A DNA stretch of 64,000 nucleotides from Phallusia mammillata (lineage: Eukaryota > Chordata > Ascidiacea > Phlebobranchia > Ascidiidae). Within the stretch, counting starts at the first letter, position 1; every line of letters begins with the position of its first letter. Under the pieces are notes generated by a model. That model was not told where the DNA came from, searched no databases, and saw only the letters and a program-made list of their open reading frames with translations. The position numbers and the translations under genes are program-made. Positions 1 to 13,252 of the stretch are shown one piece after another. The stretch covers positions 40,322-104,321 of the forward strand of contig QLIY01000210.1 in NCBI GenBank assembly GCA_003260075.1, read 5' to 3'.

Positions 1-135
1 TGGTTTAGGTGGTCAAAAATCCGTTTTAAATCACTGGATAAATACGCGATTAATGTATCGATTCAGGAATCCGGCCCGCCAAGTACTTCATTTTCCCATA
101 TCAGGCCCGCCGACTGGAGAAGTTGCACGCCCCTG
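1..135. mobile_element. Right end of a hAT-like MITE
   Basis: The stretch with two 'aggcccgcc'-type blocks ends in TTGCACGCCCCTG at 135, a typical hAT-type terminus (CAGGGGCGTGCAA on the other strand). The left end lies outside the window, so no target duplication can be checked. Confidence 0.4.
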
Positions 136-306
136 ATGTAGTATATATAACCCGGCAATATATAGGAAAACCACTATTCTAGTTGTAACTAGAGTTGAAA
201 ATTCCTTGTTGTTACTTTTGCCAACAAAAAAATTAATGTTTTTAAAACTCTTGAAGTAGATATGTTTAAGTTGTATGAACTTTTATTAGTTAATTATTTT
301 TTGCAG

Positions 307-3300
307 ACATTAGCAAATGGAGACCAAAAATATTTGTTACCAGCAAAATGTCCCTCCCTTGGTGAAAAGAAATGTGCTGTTATCGATCTAGATGAAACAT
401 TAGTCCACAGTTCATTTAAAGTAAGTTAAAAAAATTATTTGCTGTTGTGTTGTTTTCTTTCAACATAATTATGCATGAATTGTATTTCAATAAATGTGAT
501 GACAAAGTTGTTTTCCATTTTTCAGTGTATGTCTAAATATACTTTTCAATCCATTTATATACATAAGTTACAAATACTTTTATTGCTGGGTTAAAAACAA
601 TTGGCTATCTGAAGTAGTTTATTGTTATGGTGCCTAAATCAAGGTTGCTAACCAAAATAAACTGTTTATATATATACATATATATTGTGCTGTTTATTTT
701 TTAAATTTGTAAAATGCTAATCACTAGTACTAAAATATGTGTTAAACTTTTTTTAGCCAATCAACAATGCCGATTTTATCGTTCCTGTCGAAATAGATGG
801 CACAATTCACCAGGTATGTTAAGATGTGCATATTCCACTATAGGCAATATTACTATGGGTCGGATACTGTCATTTACGACAGACCTACTATGGTGACATG
901 GTTTACAGTGTGTTGTTTGTTTTGCTGTTATTCAATATGTGAACAATTTCTATGCTGGCCCATATCCAACATGTCTCCACCTTTTCCTATGTGTCTCCTG
1001 TGTCAGTGGAATTGTATATGTGTGATAAAATGGTACAATATGTCTGTTAGGTGATGCTGAAATTGTGATGTGAACCACAGGAAAAAAATGGAAAATTTTG
1101 TTACATATATGTTTGGGCAAAAATAGTGTATAGGAAACAAACTGTCAAATTGTATTTCTTAAAATAAAAGAGCCAGGTGATAAGAGCAAAAGTCACATTT
1201 CACTGAGAATTGTTTTAAATCGTTATCTCAAAATGGTTTAAAAATTGCCTGCACTTATAAATGGCCTGGGGCAACAAGGCAACTCGGTAATGCATAATGA
1301 AGGCATTTTAACTTCAACCAGTTCAACAGGCATCCTACTTTCAAATTTAGGTACTTGTTCCACTTTACCTTCTGATTCATGTATTACTTTTCGACGTTTA
1401 GAGAACAAAGTGATTAAAATTGCATGATGTTTTACATTTGCATTTTAAACATTGCTCCTTAACTTTGTAAAGGGTTGTGGCACTCTTAAGGCTTTTTAGC
1501 TTTTTTTGTGAAAGCCCAGATAAATATTAATTTTAGCAACATGCTTTAATAGTACAAATAGAAAGACAAGTCTGAATTTTTACTACAACACCCTCTGCAA
1601 TAAAATATTTACAAATTAATTATTCCTGTTTAAATTTGTTTTAACAAACCGAGTGAGATCCCTGTAAGTGTTACAACCCTGATTCAATCATGTTGATTTT
1701 GTCAGAATATTCTTAATTATGACACTTTTTGACAATTTGTAACACTAGCATTTTTAACTTTTACACCACCAGTTGTGTGTATCCAAACACTTTTCAATGC
1801 TAAAACGTGATTAAATATCTACAAAAACCATTGTATAATTTAATAATTAATTGTGTCATACATATACATTATAAAAATGTTTGTTACAATGTGTTGTTAA
1901 AATACATGGTAAAATGGTAATAGAAAGGTTACAGCAAAACGTGTAAACTTTTTTCCACCACAGGCCTTGCTGGCTTATGTAGAGCTTATATAGGTGTTGC
2001 CTTGGCTAGCCATGTAAAGAAAACAAAGTTATGGCTTTATCATAACAAAACATGTTACTCACTCAAGAATGTTCTGGGGGTGCTTACCCTAGTGCTTTGC
2101 TTCCTTGCTTTGCAAACCAGACACCGGATCAGTTTTTGTGTAGGCCCATATAGGATTAATCTGCATGTATATAACATTTATTCATTTACATCTACATTTT
2201 TCAACAAGTGGATTGAACAAAAAATCATTTCCGTCCAGTTAAGTTTATTATGTATTGTCCTATACACATAAATACTGTAAACTGGTTAAATCAGATTTTA
2301 TTAATCCGGGTCTTCGCCTATTTCAGACAAAACTTGAGGTACAAATACTTTGTAATGTTTGAACTAATCGGCATCTGTTAATCTGGATTATTGCCTAATC
2401 TGGACAATTTTTTGGTCCAAATGGGTTCAGATAAACAAAAGTTTGCTGTATTTTTGTTCATAGTAATGCTAAAAAGCATAGTATACCACCAGGACAAAAC
2501 GTTTTGTTTTTCAAGTGAGCTGTTATTATGCCAGGACTGCCATAGTGGTATTGCTGCTTTGCTTTACTAGGGCAGCAATAACTTGGATGTTATTGGCTTG
2601 TGTCAGCCTTACACCTGGCAGCTCTCACCATCCATTGGTTAATGTTTAAACTTCTTGCTGTTTAGTTTGGAAGTTTCAACACAATAATCTAGTCCGTGCA
2701 TCTAACAAACATTCATATGATAAAAAAAAGATATGCAGTAATGTTTTATATTCTAAAGATAAAAACATATTTTATAAAAAAACCCCCCCCCCTGATAAAA
2801 AAAAGATATGCAGTAATGTTTTATATTCTAAAGATAAAAAAGCATATTTTATGAAATTTTTTTTAGGATATTGGTATACCAATTAGCAAATATATGATTG
2901 TTGTTTTCCATTTGTTGTACAGGTTTACGTATTAAAGCGACCCCATGTGGACGAATACTTGAAGAAAATGGGTGAACTCTATGAGTGTGTTTTGTTTACA
3001 GCCAGTCTAGCAAAGGTATTTCTTTTTTTCTATTGTTTCGCTTGAAAAAAAGTACTGTACCTAAACTAAGCTTGAAACAAGATGCCCAAACCTTTATTAT
3101 GTTGAATAATATGTCTTTGCTATGGCTGACTTAGACATAGTTAGAAATTCTTTGATTTGAACAGGTATGTTGTGTTCTCTGTGTATCCAACAGGATGTAT
3201 TATTATCATATGCAGTGAATTTTCTTAGTCATTATGGTTTAAATGACTCAACAATTTGTGTGTGGGCATTGGCATTCCCCATAAAACTTACAAAATGTTT

Positions 3301-6193
3301 TCGCTTGCATTAAAAATGCATTGAAACTTTTTAAAATGTCTCCATACTATTTGCGCATTACGATCACACTAGTATGTGGGTGGCCTTCACTGGTAGGTTA
3401 TGACAGTCTATATCGGCCTAATATGCCCTGCTGAATTTTCGCAACCCACAGAAAGATGTAGTTTTTAAAAACAGTTGCAATAAAACAAAGTTAATGCAAT
3501 ACATGTAAATTCAATCTAGTTCATTTTAACACTGGTAGTATATATATGGTACAAAGGACCGGAGTTCAATTTGTTAAATATATATGGCAGTTTTTTGCTG
3601 TTTAAATTGCATGTTTCACTCTAAACTGTTCACTTTTCTATCTTGCAATAAGTTGTGTTAAACTGTACTAAATAAAGTGCTGCTTATTGTGCAGTTAGTT
3701 AATTGTGTTTTTCCCCATTGGTAAAGGTTGCCTTATGACATTTAAAAATTAAAAAGTAAATTATAAGTAAAAATCAAACACAAAAAGTTCTGAAAAATTA
3801 CTAAAACTAATATTTAGCCTTCTGTCAAAACTTACATCTCCATGAAATATACAGTTAATGCTGTCTATGTCCAAAGTTAAGTCCTAGTCAGTTTGTTTGC
3901 CATCTTTGCTGGTAATTGAAACAGTTGGTCTCGCTATGAGTTGTTTGGCACAGGTAGGCTAATGCTTGAAAACCACAGTTCAGATGAAAAGATTTGTCAC
4001 GCCCCCCCATGGGGTTTGAGATCACCGACACCGACCTGCTATCAAATTACCATCCTGCTTCAAGCACAGGATGCTCATGACTTCAAAACTCACTGTAGAT
4101 TGTGGCTGAATGGAAACATTCACTTACAAAATAATTTCCTGGGTGTAAACAGTTCTTGCTTTACAAGCACTATACAGTTTATAGGTGTAAAAAAAACGAT
4201 TTTAAGTGCCAGTTTTAAATGTGCTAGTAAAATGTTTGAACAAGCGTTTTGTCCACCAGGCTGCATATTTAACAAATTTGGCATTCAGCTGGTGTGCTGC
4301 TAATCAAAATATTAGTGTTTTTTCAAAACTTGTAATTTTGCTGATAATTCTCGCTTGTGTGCTTACAAGTTACAATATTTCATTCATTGCTCAGAACAGA
4401 AGAAACCTGTTGGGCGAATTGTCAGCAAAATTAAAAGTTCCTGAAAAACAACTACCTAGTATTTTATTTAGCATCGCACCAGTTGAATGACAAATTTGTT
4501 AAGTAAAATGTTTTTTTTTTTCAAAGTGGCATGTGTAAGTGCTGCAAAAATATATGCTTATAGCATGTCAAGTTATGAGCTGAATTGTATAAGTTTGGCT
4601 ATCCTAACATTAAACATATATAAATGTAAATACGTTTTTAAACAAAATTCATTTTTTTGTAGTATGCTGACCCAGTAGCTGATCTTCTTGATAAAACTGG
4701 AGTATTTACGTCTCGTTTATTCCGAGAGTCCTGTGTATTTCATCGTGGAAATTATGTCAAAGATTTGAGTTTGATTGGCCGCGAACTGAATAAAGTGATT
4801 ATTATCGACAATTCGCCTGCTTCGTACATTTTTCATCCTGACAATGCGGTGTGTAAAAAAAATTTTATTTAGTATTATTCCAAATGAGATTTTTGCGATA
4901 CAATCTTTAAAGGTATTATGTGTTTCAACATTACTGTAATGCAGTGGTTTTTAATGGGTAATCCATGATGACATTTTAGTGGTCCGCAGGTCATCATTTA
5001 TATTTAGTGATAAACTGGAAAATTTCCATTTAAATCATTGAATTTTCAGTTTGGAAAATGGGCTATTTATTAATAACTGGCAATTTTTTTTCTCAATTTA
5101 AAATTCTGTTTTGAAGGAATATATTTCAAATTAATATGATTGTTATGTATAGATGCTTGCTTTATCTTAACAATGTACTGGTCCGCGATATACTTTTAAT
5201 TGAACTGGTGGTCCATGGCCTGAACTGAGTTCCAATGCTGTAATGTCTACTTTGTCATGTTCAGCAAAAGGATAGAACATGTTGATTACGCCATAATGTC
5301 AGTTTTCCTGTTTGCTGTGCAAGACTGACTTTAAAAGCAGAACAGGTCCACTTTAGTGTTTGGTCAAGTTTTTATGAGTCCAATGCAAATAGCAGACTAA
5401 GAAATTCCAATTTAACGGTGAGATAGTATTTGATGACTCCTCAAAAAAAGTCATATGCCAAACAATGATAGTAAACTTTTACCGCTAAGGTAATCAAACA
5501 AACTCAGTGCTTAGGTCAGTACCAGATTGCTTGTGTGTGCTGAAAAAAGATTCCTGCACCGTCAGGAAAAATGTTTTGATGGTTTAGGACCATCTTATTA
5601 TCCACCGGGGCAGTTATAATTAAACTCAGCTTCTTACATAAATATTTGCATTACTAAGTGAAAAGGGTGCTAACGTTAACGGCGTAAATAAAAGAGTAAA
5701 TTGAAATCTACAAAACGATGTTAAAGTTTTGTGCAAAACCTCAAAAACTCACTTCCAATAAATCAAAAGTGTGTTAAAACTGATTTAAAATGAACCAATA
5801 CTGCACAACATTAAAAAACATACTCAATAGCATTTCAAAAACCTGTTAAAAGCATACTGTATTATTAGGCCTGTATATTTACACAAATATTTTAGTATTA
5901 GGCCTGTATATACACAAATGCACTAAGCCAAACCCTACAATTCATATTGTCTAGGTGCCGGTTATATCCTGGTTTGATGACCCCAACGACACAGAACTGC
6001 TGGACTTACTGCCTTTTCTGGAATCAATTGCGCATTCCGATAGTGTCTACTCAGTATTGAGGTCACAAGGTTTTACGAATCATGCCATGCAGACGACAGC
6101 GAAAATACAGCAACAGCTTGTAATTCAACAACAGCAGATGCAGCAACAAGTACAGTGCCAAACTGAAGAAGAAGATGATGACAATGAGGACAG
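307..6193 (+). CDS. CTDSPL: CTDSP/SCP-family RNA polymerase II CTD small phosphatase, 3' part (5 exons; 5' end outside window)
   Basis: Exons read directly, each bounded by AG...GT: 307-420, 757-813, 2923-3015, 4663-4848 and 5955-6193. They join in frame, with phase 0 throughout. The product is the catalytic part of an FCP/SCP-family HAD phosphatase, which by family knowledge removes phosphate from Ser5 of the polymerase II CTD and silences neuronal genes through REST. The signature motif [12 protein letters not shown] (exon 1) carries the two catalytic Asp residues. Other family blocks are [63 protein letters not shown] and [19 protein letters not shown]. The last exon adds a Gln-rich stretch and an acidic stretch (EEEDDDNED) that the short vertebrate paralogues lack. 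The donor at 6194 is GTTAGT and the terminal exon is unresolved (see 9034). The paralogue (CTDSP1, CTDSP2 or CTDSPL) cannot be fixed, so the symbol means the subfamily. Confidence 0.93.
2275..2448. mobile_element. Degenerate pogo/Tigger-like MITE
   Basis: It shares an interior with the intact copy at 35355-35525: 'gggtcttcgcctat', 'acttgaggtacaaat', 'gaactaatcggcatc'. The ends resemble CTGTAAAC...GTTTGCTG. It lies in intron 2 of the CTDSP gene and is decayed. Confidence 0.5.
2718..2855. repeat. False tandem duplication around a C10 tract (assembly junction)
   Basis: The about 62-bp copy beginning tgataaaaaaaagatatgca at 2718 recurs at 2793. Exactly ten C (783-792 within the 2-kb block) separate the copies. 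It lies in intron 2 of the CTDSP gene and looks like an unmerged contig overlap. Confidence 0.8.
4942..5237. mobile_element. hAT-type MITE with 8-bp target duplication
   Basis: A 296-bp element in intron 4 of the CTDSP gene. The left end CAGTGGTTTTTAATGG and right end GAACTGAGTTCCAATG form imperfect inverted repeats. The interior has 'ggtccgc' and 'ggtccatgg' near both ends, as in Charlie-like hAT MITEs. A perfect 8-bp duplication ctgtaatg flanks it (4934-4941 and 5238-5245). Confidence 0.75.
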
Positions 6194-7625
6194 GTTAGTA
6201 CATTGTTTCTTAAACTTTTTACTTCTAGGCGGGGCTATGAAAAATAAGCAACATTTTTGGGATGCACTATTGGTAGTGATATGGAAAGTCAGTCATTAAC
6301 TTCAAGGATCATATCATATGAATAAACTTTTTCAAACATTTATACTCCGGTGTGCAGCTATAAAAAAATGACCAAAGTTTGGTTGGCACCATTGATAGAA
6401 ACATGGAAAGTCAGTCATTAATTTGAAGGATTATATTGTATAAATAAAACATTTTTGTTATCTGGGTTCGCACCTGGCTAATGTCAGGGTGTACTGTTTG
6501 ACAACTACTGGGTTAGTAACACATTTTTTGAACAAATGTGTCACCAACTGGGTTGTTTTTTGTCCAACTGCTGTAAAGTTATACAAAATACTTGCTGTAA
6601 ACTTAACAGTCACCATGTATTTCTACCCCTCGAGTGGGCTTAAAATTAAAACTATGCTTGACAGAGTCTGACAATAAACAAACATAACATGAAATATGAT
6701 GCGAGGAAAACAACCAGATTCACTTGTCTGCATTTTTTGTCTATTACTCTTTATTCTGTCTAACATTGTGTCTGTTCCATGTTTTGGTCAAGAAAGAGTG
6801 GTTCAAACTTTACTTTTAGCCACTTTTAGTGAGACCAATTAATAGGTTTGGAACTGTGTCAAACCACAACATAAGTATGTTAGCATCACTTTGATAGGCC
6901 AAATCAATAAAGCATAGGTGTTTGTGAGCATACTTGAGTTGGAATGGGTGAAGGTTCAAAATGAAAAACAATGATTAATTTGCTGAGTCGTCCTCCAATT
7001 AGCGACTGGTCAATGTTCGACCAAAGCCCTCTATTTGGTTTTCGAATCAAAACTTGTTTCTCCTTCATTGGAATACTTTGCTGGTGTTTGCATTTCTAAA
7101 CAATGCTAAACTAAGCCAAATAGTGTGACTTGTGTTTGAGATAGGGAATTTTGTTACAGGCTGGGCAAATGGCTTGCAGCGAGCATTTCATGTTTATATA
7201 TGTAGGAGCCCAGTGGCTTTCATATTGACTAACACACCACTTTTATGCATTAAAATATATTCAAAACTGTTTTTTTCTTGCTTTTGTACTATCTTTCGTA
7301 CTATGTTTTTTCTTCATAGAATTTTCTGTAATTTTGCAAAAAAAATTACAAAATTACCAATATCTTTGAATATATTCTCAAAAACTTAAAAAAGACAAAC
7401 TGGTATTTCCTGTTGTATGTTACCTAAATTTTGGGGGCAACATTTTGGTCAATAATGGTATTAGTCCACTTAAAACTGAAATTCAATGCAACATTGCAAT
7501 TGACTAGTTAATTTTATGCATTTGTAAAAATGTTTTCGGGTATTGGTTGTCATAGAAAAAGTATTCTAAAATGACAAAAAAAACATTATACAAAAATGAT
7601 GGTGACATATAATACACAAAAATAA

Positions 7626-8012
7626 ATTTTATAAGTTTATTAATTTAAACAAGAGTTTGGGTGAAACTAATAGGTTACTGTGAACTATGGTGATCATGTT
7701 ATTACTTAAGGTGTGTTAGAACAATGTTTTTGTGTTTGAGCCAAAACGTGACTTGGTTCATAAACAGGAAACAGTATGGTTGGCTTTATGACTTGCAAAG
7801 TTACTTTTTAACACCCCCCCCCCCATTTTATAAGTTTATTAATTTAAACAAGAGTTTGGGTGAAACTAATAGATTACTGTGAACTATGTTGATCATGTTA
7901 TTACTTGAGGTGTGTTAGAACAATGTTTTTGTGTTTGAGCCAAAACGTGACTTGGCTCATAAACAGGAAACAGCATGGTTGGCTTTATAACTTGCAAAGT
8001 TACTTTTTAACA
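7626..8012. repeat. False tandem duplication around a C11 tract
   Basis: A 188-bp segment (7626-7813) is repeated at 7825-8012 with a few substitutions (taggttactg/tagattactg, tatggtgatc/tatgttgatc). The tract at 7814-7824 is all C. Unmerged allelic contig ends are the simplest reading. Confidence 0.82.
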
Positions 8013-8147
8013 TAATTTGTTCCACGGTAGTCCTTGTGTAGGACTGCTTTTTGCATATTTGTGCGGTAGACCTTGTATAGGACTGCTTATTGCAAATTTT
8101 TCTGCAAAAAGTTAAAGAAAACCTGTCTTTAAAACCTGTTGTCACTT

Positions 8148-8166
8148 CCCCCCCCCCCCCCCCCCC
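8148..8166. repeat. C19 homopolymer
   Basis: Nineteen C in a row with no flanking duplication that I could see. It is probably a gap placeholder of the same kind as the C10 tracts, with a larger estimated size. Confidence 0.6.
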
Positions 8167-9033
8167 TTTATAGTTTAAATCCTCTAATGTTTTTTCTTGA
8201 CATATACTTTTTTACTTTTACATCCTGTAAAACCCTTGTTTAAAAAAATGCCTTTTTATAAGTTACCTTTAAGCAATGTACGCAATAAATAAGAAGAGAT
8301 ATTAATCAATATTTGAAAACTAACATCCATTGTAAACAAGATGCACAAATATGGTTAATGTTTTCTCTGTTCTAACATTTCGGTTGGGTCATTAACAGTC
8401 TGCACTGAGCTTGTCAAATTCCATCAAGCCCATCAACAACAAGTGCCAAAAAGTTGTGCAAAAGTTCAATCAAATGCCATTTCATGCCTGGTGTCTGCCT
8501 CAGACATGTTGTTGCAATGTTGTATGTGTGTGTGCTCCTTCAAATTAGAGAATAAATGCTACATGTGTCTTTGTAAAGATAGATATCCTCAAATCTTTTG
8601 GCCACAAAAATTGTTGAATATTTTTTGCTGGTTAAAAATTCTCAAGCCATTGCACATCATAAAAGTTTTTTACTGATCAACTTTTTTGCAACTAAGAAAC
8701 AAAACAAAATACATTTATGCGCTGTTGATTACAGCAGTAAAGTTTAAGTAATAAGAAAGATAAATAATGCAACAATGTGGTTTTCTGTGAATATTTTTTG
8801 ACTTTACTTGTAAAAACTTGCCAGTATTATTTGTTGCGAAAAACAAACAGCCAGGACAAGGACATTTAATGTAATGAATTCATTTTCTAAGCTGTAAGAC
8901 TTTTTATGACTGAGATAGGTAATCCAGCACATTTCATTGGGCTTTAAAAAACCACTAAACCAAGTGGGTGTGCAAGTATTTAGCACAGCACAGGAATTAA
9001 TCATTACCCACACACAATATAACTTTTACAGGT

Positions 9034-9147
9034 AGCACTTTTGGAGCAGTTGGGTTTAAGCCAAAACCCTGAGAATTTGCAACCAAACCGGCTTCCAATC
9101 AAGTTTCAAAATAAAATCTGTTTCACGCATGAACTTTGGTGCAAGTG
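9034..9147 (+). other. Candidate terminal exon / 3'UTR of the CTDSP gene
   Basis: A good acceptor (ataacttttacag) ends at 9033. Joined to the phase-2 donor at 6193 (GAC AG), the first base completes an Arg codon and the next triplet is TAG, so the protein would end ...NEDR. An AATAAA signal at 9110-9115 fits a short 3'UTR. The same stretch is also open for 37 codons in phase 0, which the upstream donor does not support. If intron 5 is retained instead, the frame runs on to a stop at 6299. All of this is inference from splice phases. Confidence 0.3.
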
Positions 9148-9689
9148 ACCTCCAGTGACGCTTGCTGCCTGACGTCACGCTCCACTTTGGTGACCCGAGG
9201 TAACCTTTTAAATCGCCGGTCAGTTGAAATGACCCGGTTGTGATTATGACAGTGCGAACGCCTTACGAAAAAATGTTTTACTGTTTTCAAATCGTTGAAC
9301 ATTGGACATTTTAAGTGCTTTAATAATGTGAAAAATTGTTCTGAGCCTTATCAAAACTTAATGGTGGTGCTTGCTTATCGTTGTTGTGTAAAGTTATTTG
9401 ACCCAAGAAAGGTTATTGCTGTTTTTATGCAAAACTCCTGAAAACAAATACTAGGCATATCAGCGTTTTGAAAGGTGTACAAGTTTTATCAAGATTATTA
9501 AGAATGTATTTTCTTTCTTTAATTTAAATTGGTTCAAGAAAATTTGACCTCAAAAATATCTTACGTTTTAAGTTTTTGTTTTTACTAGCGGAACAATTCA
9601 GTAAATTCGATTTTTTATCTGTTTGTCGTTTTGCGGAAAATTCCCGTTGACAACAACATTATTTTGCCTGCCCCGTCCAAATTGTCAGC

Positions 9690-9800
9690 ATCTGCCAAGC
9701 TCAGGATTATAATAGTTGTTCGCTCGCAGGCATTTTTAGCCAATCACAAGCCGCCTACGTGACGTATTATACGCTGATTGGTTGTGCCTTATATAACTTT
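9690..9800. promoter_or_regulatory. Promoter-like cluster: two CCAAT boxes, CRE half-site, TATA
   Basis: Within about 80 bp lie 'agccaatcac', 'tacgtgacgtatt' (CRE-like), 'ctgattggttg' (reverse CCAAT) and 'cttatataac' (TATA-like). A full CRE, TGACGTCA, lies near 9172. No gene that I can support begins downstream on either strand, so its role is unproven. Confidence 0.35.
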
Positions 9801-11155
9801 ACTATGAATATTAGGACTCAATTGCTAGCATAATGTTTCAAGATTCGTACAATATCTTTAATCACTGGTTAAAAACGGTTTAAATAAACTGGTAAACGCT
9901 TGATATTAGTTGGGCAAAAATCACTTTAAATATGATTTTACTTTTTAAAAGTGTTTGTTTACACTTTTGGGTCACGTGCAAGATGTGTTACGCATGGCTG
10001 CTCACAGTTTGTAGCTTAAACCTCACGAAAGGCTAAAATCGCATTATGAGTTGAAAATCACACATTGCGTAAGTTGTACCCATCAAACTTTCAAGATTTT
10101 TCCCACTTTAGTCTAATAAGATCACAGCAGAGTATCATTCCTGCCCATTTGAATGCATTTAGGTTCACTATTTCAAGGAAACGGATAAATCGGCAAATAT
10201 GCCAAAGAAAACTTGATTCTTTTAACTCCCTAAAGCCTTTAGTGACCCTTTCCATTGTGACATCACAGTGGGTCGATTGTTCTCGTTGCGCTCGACTTCC
10301 ACCCGCTTGCAAAGTTCACGCTTGGACGCGTTTTCTTCGTGTTTTTCTGCGCTCTTCTTAAAATGTGCCTTAGACCGAAATCAGCCTTTTCAACAGCGGT
10401 GGTCACGGTTCGCTGAACGCAGCCTTGTTTTTCTGTTTTGCGCCTCAAAGTGGCAAAAACGCTCAGCAATATTTTTTCCGGTTTAAAAATCATGGTTTGA
10501 CCGTTAAGTCAAAGATAAATAAATAAAGTTATCGGTTTCTGTAATTCTAATAAAAAACGGCGTGCGTTTTTTCTTGTCGTTTCATTTTGCGTAAAAACGC
10601 GAATATTTTTAGGCACTTAATTGTTTCTTCCCGTAAACCCAAGTGAAACCATGGTTTTTTGTTGTTCCTCTCTCGTTTTATCCCATTTTTCTTGTTGTAA
10701 TTGTTTCTTTTTTATGTGTTTCCTTTTTTGTGAGTCTAACACCTTTTGAAAGGGCAACAACGTCAGTAATAGTTCGAACTGCCGTTGATTTTTTACAGAT
10801 TTTAAATCCGTTGTACATGCCACAATTTTTTGGAGTTCTATTTTATCACTTTTTGTCAAAACCAAAACGCAATACTACCACTTAATTATGTCACAACGCA
10901 ACACAACGGCTTGGCTGTGCCAAAGTATTCAGCCAAAATTGCTTAAAACTAAAAACGCTTGCTCAAAACGGGGCTGACATGGTTTTGAATGAAATCTGTT
11001 ATAAACACATTAGATCGGGGATCGAATCTTTTCTTAGAATGGCATTTAATAAATAATTTATGATTTTTAGCTTGAGCGCTCGCCAACGGCTTGTTTCAGG
11101 GGGGAGTAATCCCCGGTGTTGTTAAATTTAATTATAGTTACCAAAGAAAATGACG

Positions 11156-11404
11156 AAATCACGAGTTTAAAAATTTAGGCATAATCCAAACGACTTTTCT
11201 ATTCGAACAAATAGTAAAATTTGGTTTTGGCTTTGGTTTTTAGTTACGGAAATTTACTTGAATTTAAACAATAAGCCCCCCCCCCAAATCACGAGTTTAA
11301 AAATTTAGGCATAATCCAAACGACTTTTCTATTGGAACAGTTAGTAAAATTTGGTTTTGGCTTTCGTTTTTAGTTACGGAAATTTACTTGAATTTAAACA
11401 ATAA
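11156..11404. repeat. False tandem duplication around a C10 tract
   Basis: A 120-bp segment beginning 'aaatcacgagtttaaaaatt' at 11156 is repeated at 11286. Ten C (11276-11285) lie between. The copies differ at a few bases (attcgaacaaat/attggaacagtt), as alleles would. Confidence 0.82.
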
Positions 11405-11554
11405 AAAATGCGTTATAGTTTTTAAGGTGTTACATTTTTGTGGTGATACTTCTATTCTTTAATGTAGGTTATACTTTGTTCTCAAAATAAACAATATACC
11501 TTTAGTTGTGAAGTCATTAAAATAAAACTTTAAAATTTTGTGGTCCCCTAAAGC

Positions 11555-11793
11555 AGTGGTTCAACCTTCATCGGCCTTTTATCGAATTCCTTCCCTAACA
11601 ATTAAAAACAAATTCATTCCCGCAAGCATACTGCATAGCAGATGCAAAACCATACAAATATAGATTAAAATTGGGTCTTGCATCAACTTCATAGGCCATA
11701 TTCCCAGAGCTTAAGTGTATAAATACGAACCACATGTCAAAATTAAAATAAACCCCTAAGTTTATAATTAGTCCCCGGTTGGGAACCACTGAC
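11555..11793. mobile_element. hAT-type MITE, family 'CAGTGGTTCCCAACC'
   Basis: Left end CAGTGGTTCAACC, right end CCCCGGTTGGGAACCACTG, flanked by ccctaaag and acctaaag (8-bp target duplication, one mismatch). The interior landmarks 'aaaccata', 'attgggtct', 'atcaacttca', 'cccagagcttaagtg' and 'gaaccacatg' recur in copies at 31127, 34726, 38108, 39044 (reverse) and 41268 (reverse). Confidence 0.8.
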
Positions 11794-12164
11794 CTAAAGC
11801 ATAAAACGCCTGCACAGTCGCACTGGTAAAGTACAGCATCCAGTTGTGGTCTAAACAAGTTCAGCACCGTGACTGGAAATACCGCTACCTAATTCGTTGC
11901 TTCTCAATTCACGCAACAAACAGATTTGCTATCAGTTCGTATGCTTTCTCCTTACATCGGGAAACCAAACTGACAAGTTTAGAAATATTTTGCCAGTTTT
12001 AAGTGACAGGTTTTGGTGCGCAATTTTTAATACATATTTTCACTAGTAAACAAAAGTTATATTTTTCGTTTGGTAAAATATCGCAATTAATAGCTTTTTA
12101 AGGTTTTTCGAAAATTAAAAAAAAAATGCCACAGCAGAATGTATAAATCATAAGTTTAGTTGAA

Positions 12165-12327
12165 CTTTGTTTTGTGTAAAAATGTATAAAATTTTAAGCA
12201 TACGGTCCATAATATGACAGTGTGGAGAAAAACCTGCCCCCCCCCCACTTTGTTTTGTGTAAAAATGTATAAAATTTTAAGCATACGGTCCATATAATTC
12301 CAATATGACAGTGTGGAGAAAAACCTT
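12165..12327. repeat. False tandem duplication around a C10 tract
   Basis: The segment 'actttgttttgtgtaaaaat' onward occurs before and after ten C (12237-12246). The second copy has a few extra bases (ccatataattccaatatg versus ccataatatg). This is the last C tract; every later tract is G. Confidence 0.8.
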
Positions 12328-13252
12328 TCGCCTTGTGTAAGTGGTATATTTTCAAAGTGCCTAAACTAGAAAAATTCGGCACAGAATCCTACCAACTGAA
12401 ATTGTTCCCTATTTACAACAAATGTGCTAAACTCGCCAACAAATACATTTTTCGAGGAAATTTTCGCCTTAATTTTGTTTCGTGAACTTTTTGTGTGCAT
12501 TTTTCTCTGCGCTGTAAAACCCCGTTTTTTGCCACTTGCCGTATTTTTCCCGTGGTCAGTTTTCCCACTTTGATTCGTGCGTTGATTTTCGCCTTTTATT
12601 TTTGTTATCACGACCGAAGGTTTACGGTATTCGCCTTGTTTTTACCGTGCGCTGATCCGTTATTCTCCGGTCCCGTTGAACAACTTGTTTTGTACAAAAT
12701 ATATAATAGCTACGACCCAAACGTGTATGTGCGTTTTCTTTGTGTTAGCTGCAAAGTTATAAAAAATGTTTAGGTACATTCAAACTGGAGTGTCGCTGAA
12801 TGGCTACACTAGCCAATGTGGCCGATCTCTCGTCACCAACTGCAATGATGAGGCCTTATAATCGAAACAGTATGCACTGTCTACTGCTTATAGGTACAGT
12901 TTTACATAGTACACATTTTCTGATTCAAAAACGGGTTGCTTTTCGGTAAGGCATGAGTATATGCGCTCACCATAGTTGCAGCAATGTATACAGACCAGCA
13001 GAAGACATGTCCGGGCTGAAACACCTTCGAGTTATTAAAGTGACTTTATTGGGCATTTTCGTGTTAAATAAGACATCATGTGCTGGAACAAAACGTTTGA
13101 CAAGTTGTCATCTACATTTTTGATTATCAGGAGGGCGCAGGCTCTGATGGATACTTTAAGAGGGCACAAATATAAACGGTTGAGAGCCACTGACCTAGGT
13201 TCTTGAAATACAGGTCTGTCATAACTTGAAGGTCGCAAAGAAGTTTGCCGTT

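Larger units (their letters stand above)
6300..9033. other. Non-coding stretch downstream of CTDSP exon 5
   Basis: AT-rich sequence with no exon that I recognise. It holds the 7626-8012 duplication and the C19 tract, plus the short direct repeat 'ggaaagtcagtcattaa' at about 6281 and 6408. It is probably the last CTDSP intron, or 3'UTR plus intergenic sequence. Confidence 0.5.

Noticed and set aside
10617-10865. Lys/Gln-rich open frame of 82 codons on the - strand (...KKKQLQQEKWDKTREEQQKT)
   Set aside because: It looks protein-like, but it has no ATG at its start, no splice partner and no recognisable domain; T-rich DNA read in reverse often gives such frames.
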